Assembly (NCBI GenBank): GCA_038230895.1
Contig: JBBRMJ010000013.1
Span: 1-29,032, forward strand
Reading direction: 5' to 3'
Source: JAJXTN01 sp038230895
Lineage (GTDB): Bacteria > Patescibacteriota > Saccharimonadia > Saccharimonadales > UBA4665
Length of the DNA: 29,032 bases
Position 1 is the stretch's first letter; each line of letters opens with the position of its first letter. Below are positions 27,777 through 29,032 of this stretch, in pieces. Position numbers and translations under genes: made by a program. Under the pieces are notes generated by a model. That model was not told the DNA's origin, made no database searches, and saw only the letters and a list, made by a program, of their open reading frames with translations.

Positions 27777-28148
27777 TCAGTGTTTATTAACATGCTTGGC
27801 AACTACGGCGAGTAAGTTTTCCATCTCAAACGGCTTAGAGATAAAGTCATCAGCTCCCGAATCCTTAGCGATTCGTTCAATATCTTTGGTGGCCGAGACC
27901 ATGATGATTGGAATATCTCTGGTGGCAGGCCTACTTTTGAGATATATGCAAACGTCCCGTCCATCCATGCCCGACATCCAAATATCCAGAAGTAAAAGGT
28001 CTGGTAGGGGCTCCTTCATATTCTGCGCTCTAGACCCATCCACCGTCGTCTCGACTTCATAGCCCTCCTCTTCAAGCATAATTTTAAGAGCATCCAAGAT
28101 GGCAGCATTATCGTCTGCGACTAATATTTTGTATTTCTTATCAGCCAT
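27777..28148 (-). CDS. Single-domain response regulator (CheY/PleD-like receiver)
   Basis: A 123-residue receiver domain: Asp12-Asp13 in VADDNAAI, phosphoacceptor Asp55 in LLLLDIWMSGMDG, Ser85 in MVSATKD, Lys105-Pro106 in DFISKPF. No output domain. The ATG lies inside the 3' end of the kinase gene (8-nt overlap), so the two are translationally coupled and almost certainly a cognate pair. Confidence 0.9.
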   Translation of the reverse strand: MADKKYKILVADDNAAILDALKIMLEEEGYEVETTVDGSRAQNMKEPLPDLLLLDIWMSGMDGRDVCIYLKSRPATRDIPIIMVSATKDIERIAKDSGADDFISKPFEMENLLAVVAKHVNKH

Positions 28149-29032
28149 GGTTCCGCTTCTCGTTGATGGTCGAAGTTAACAGTGCCTTAAGGCTAGGTTT
28201 TGACTTGGGTATGGAAAAGCAGAAAGTAGAACCTTTTGCTCGTTTGCTTTGTACCCACACTCTACCTTTATGACGTTTGATGATCTCAGAGGCGATGTAC
28301 AGTCCCAGACCAAGCCCAGGATAAGTATTTTGGTCCGTTCCGCCGACGCGGTAAAATCGCTCAAAGACCTTTGCTTGGTCATCACTCGACAATCCCACCC
28401 CAAAATCCTGAACGCAGAGTGTAACATTGTCTTTGTCCACGACTGACGTAACGATTATCTTGTCTGCTTGAGGTGAGTATTTGATGGCATTAGTTATAAA
28501 ATTCGTGAGCACCTGACCTAAGCGATCGTGATCGCCGTAAACTGTTATTGAGGGTTGCAGTTGTTCCACGATATTGTGCTTCTCGGTTGTGCGTTGCAGT
28601 TCTTCCACCGTCCCGGAAACTAGTTCGTTGAAGTCAAAATAACTTTCGTGAAACTGTATTCTTCCGGCCTCCATTTTGGTAACATCGAGCAAATCACCGA
28701 TGAGGTCAGTCAATTTATCAAGTTGGGCATCCATTTTTCCGATCAGTTCGACGGATTTTGGATCTTTAGCTTTCTCAAACCGGCGTCCGAGAATCTGGGT
28801 GTAGGCTTTGACGCTGGTAATTGGCGTTTTTAGCTCATGTGAGGCGATGCTTATAAACTCATCTTTTTGCTGTTCCAGTTGTTTACGCTCAGTTATATCC
28901 TCGATCGCCAACAGGATTAGAGACGTTTTATCTGGCCCTTGTTGCAGGGTTCGGGCGTTCAATAACATCGTCTTCTGACCAATGTCCTTAAAGTCATGTT
29001 CTACCACGAAGTCCTCAATCGTATTCTTCTCC
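28141..29032 (-). CDS. PAS-domain sensor histidine kinase (partial, 5' end outside window)
   Basis: The reading frame is open to the window edge. The visible 296 residues begin within the last part of a PAS domain (NTIEDFVVEHDFKDIG, then QKTMLLNARTLQ and IEDITERKQLE), a phrase typical of PAS modules linked to chemotaxis-type kinases. The HisKA domain has the phosphorylated His in IASHELKTPITSVKAYTQ (residue 65 of the visible part), followed by an HATPase domain with N box (NFITNAIKYSP), DFGVGL and GLGLGLYIA. A GTG at 29007 is not the true start because the PAS homology continues upstream. No membrane helix is visible in the part shown. Stop TGA; overlaps the next receiver gene. Confidence 0.92.
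   Translation of the reverse strand, partial: EKNTIEDFVVEHDFKDIGQKTMLLNARTLQQGPDKTSLILLAIEDITERKQLEQQKDEFISIASHELKTPITSVKAYTQILGRRFEKAKDPKSVELIGKMDAQLDKLTDLIGDLLDVTKMEAGRIQFHESYFDFNELVSGTVEELQRTTEKHNIVEQLQPSITVYGDHDRLGQVLTNFITNAIKYSPQADKIIVTSVVDKDNVTLCVQDFGVGLSSDDQAKVFERFYRVGGTDQNTYPGLGLGLYIASEIIKRHKGRVWVQSKRAKGSTFCFSIPKSKPSLKALLTSTINEKRNHG

Noticed and set aside
1..29032. Recoded UGA (Gracilibacteria-type code)
   Set aside because: TGA ends real genes such as pgl and the right-edge kinase, and no in-frame TGA interrupts conserved domains.

Overview
The window reads as a gene-dense piece of chromosome from a small-genome, Gram-positive-like bacterium, most likely a member of Candidatus Saccharibacteria (TM7, Patescibacteria). 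This assignment is an inference from gene content: pilin-like proteins with a GFGHVEL cleavage motif, a sortase with a long cytoplasmic N-terminus, membrane-anchored rather than lipoprotein solute-binding protein, a CvpA-trypsin fusion protease, PEGA and DUF4367-like surface proteins, and the short form of 6-phosphogluconate dehydrogenase. TGA is used as a stop (for example in the 6-phosphogluconolactonase gene and the histidine kinase at the right edge), so the code is standard and not the UGA-glycine code of Gracilibacteria/SR1. No phage, IS, CRISPR or plasmid genes are visible.

Layout. 1-5.7 kb is a cell-surface block: two tandem minus-strand genes with pilin-type N-termini (the first cut by the window edge, the second a 445-residue cysteine-repeat protein), a DUF4367-like membrane protein and a PEGA-domain protein transcribed head to head, then a sortase. 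A tRNA-Leu(CAA) lies at 5.8 kb. 5.9-10.3 kb is a repair and salvage block on the minus strand: a 2H-phosphoesterase-like protein, an HD hydrolase / HAD phosphatase / NnrD-like kinase-fold operon, exonuclease III, and small hypothetical proteins. pyrH and a small membrane protein follow on the plus strand (10.4-11.3 kb). 11.34-12.0 kb is the only long stretch without a firm gene: it holds tRNA-Ser(GGA), its terminator, a structured element carrying a 22-bp copy of the tRNA-Ser 3' end, a REP-like palindrome and several hairpins. 12.0-14.1 kb encodes a MacB-type ABC transporter, followed on the opposite strand by a MarP-like CvpA/trypsin protease and a PAP2 phosphatase. 15.9-18.9 kb is a complete oxidative pentose phosphate operon (pgl-gnd-zwf). 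19.2-24.0 kb has a Wzx-type flippase and, convergent to it, an oligopeptide-type binding protein plus sensor kinase. 24.2-27.3 kb is a run of single genes (P-loop kinase, HExxH metallopeptidase, ribbon-helix-helix regulator, FMN-type oxidase, PH-domain protein). The right edge has a PAS/histidine kinase (truncated) with two single-domain response regulators.

The most coherent signal not captured by gene calls is in the promoters. At least seven genes on both strands have a TANNNT -10 box exactly 6 nt before the start codon, and others have it 9-14 nt before; this implies leaderless or near-leaderless mRNAs, while genes inside operons or with long leaders carry Shine-Dalgarno sequences. I used this geometry to correct several starts (flippase GTG at 19318, pgl ATG at 18945, metallopeptidase ATG at 24805, PAP2 ATG at 15878, and two small helical proteins). 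Functions together suggest surface assembly and adhesion (pilin-like proteins, sortase, flippase, PAP2), envelope stress sensing, NADPH supply and nucleotide salvage or repair.
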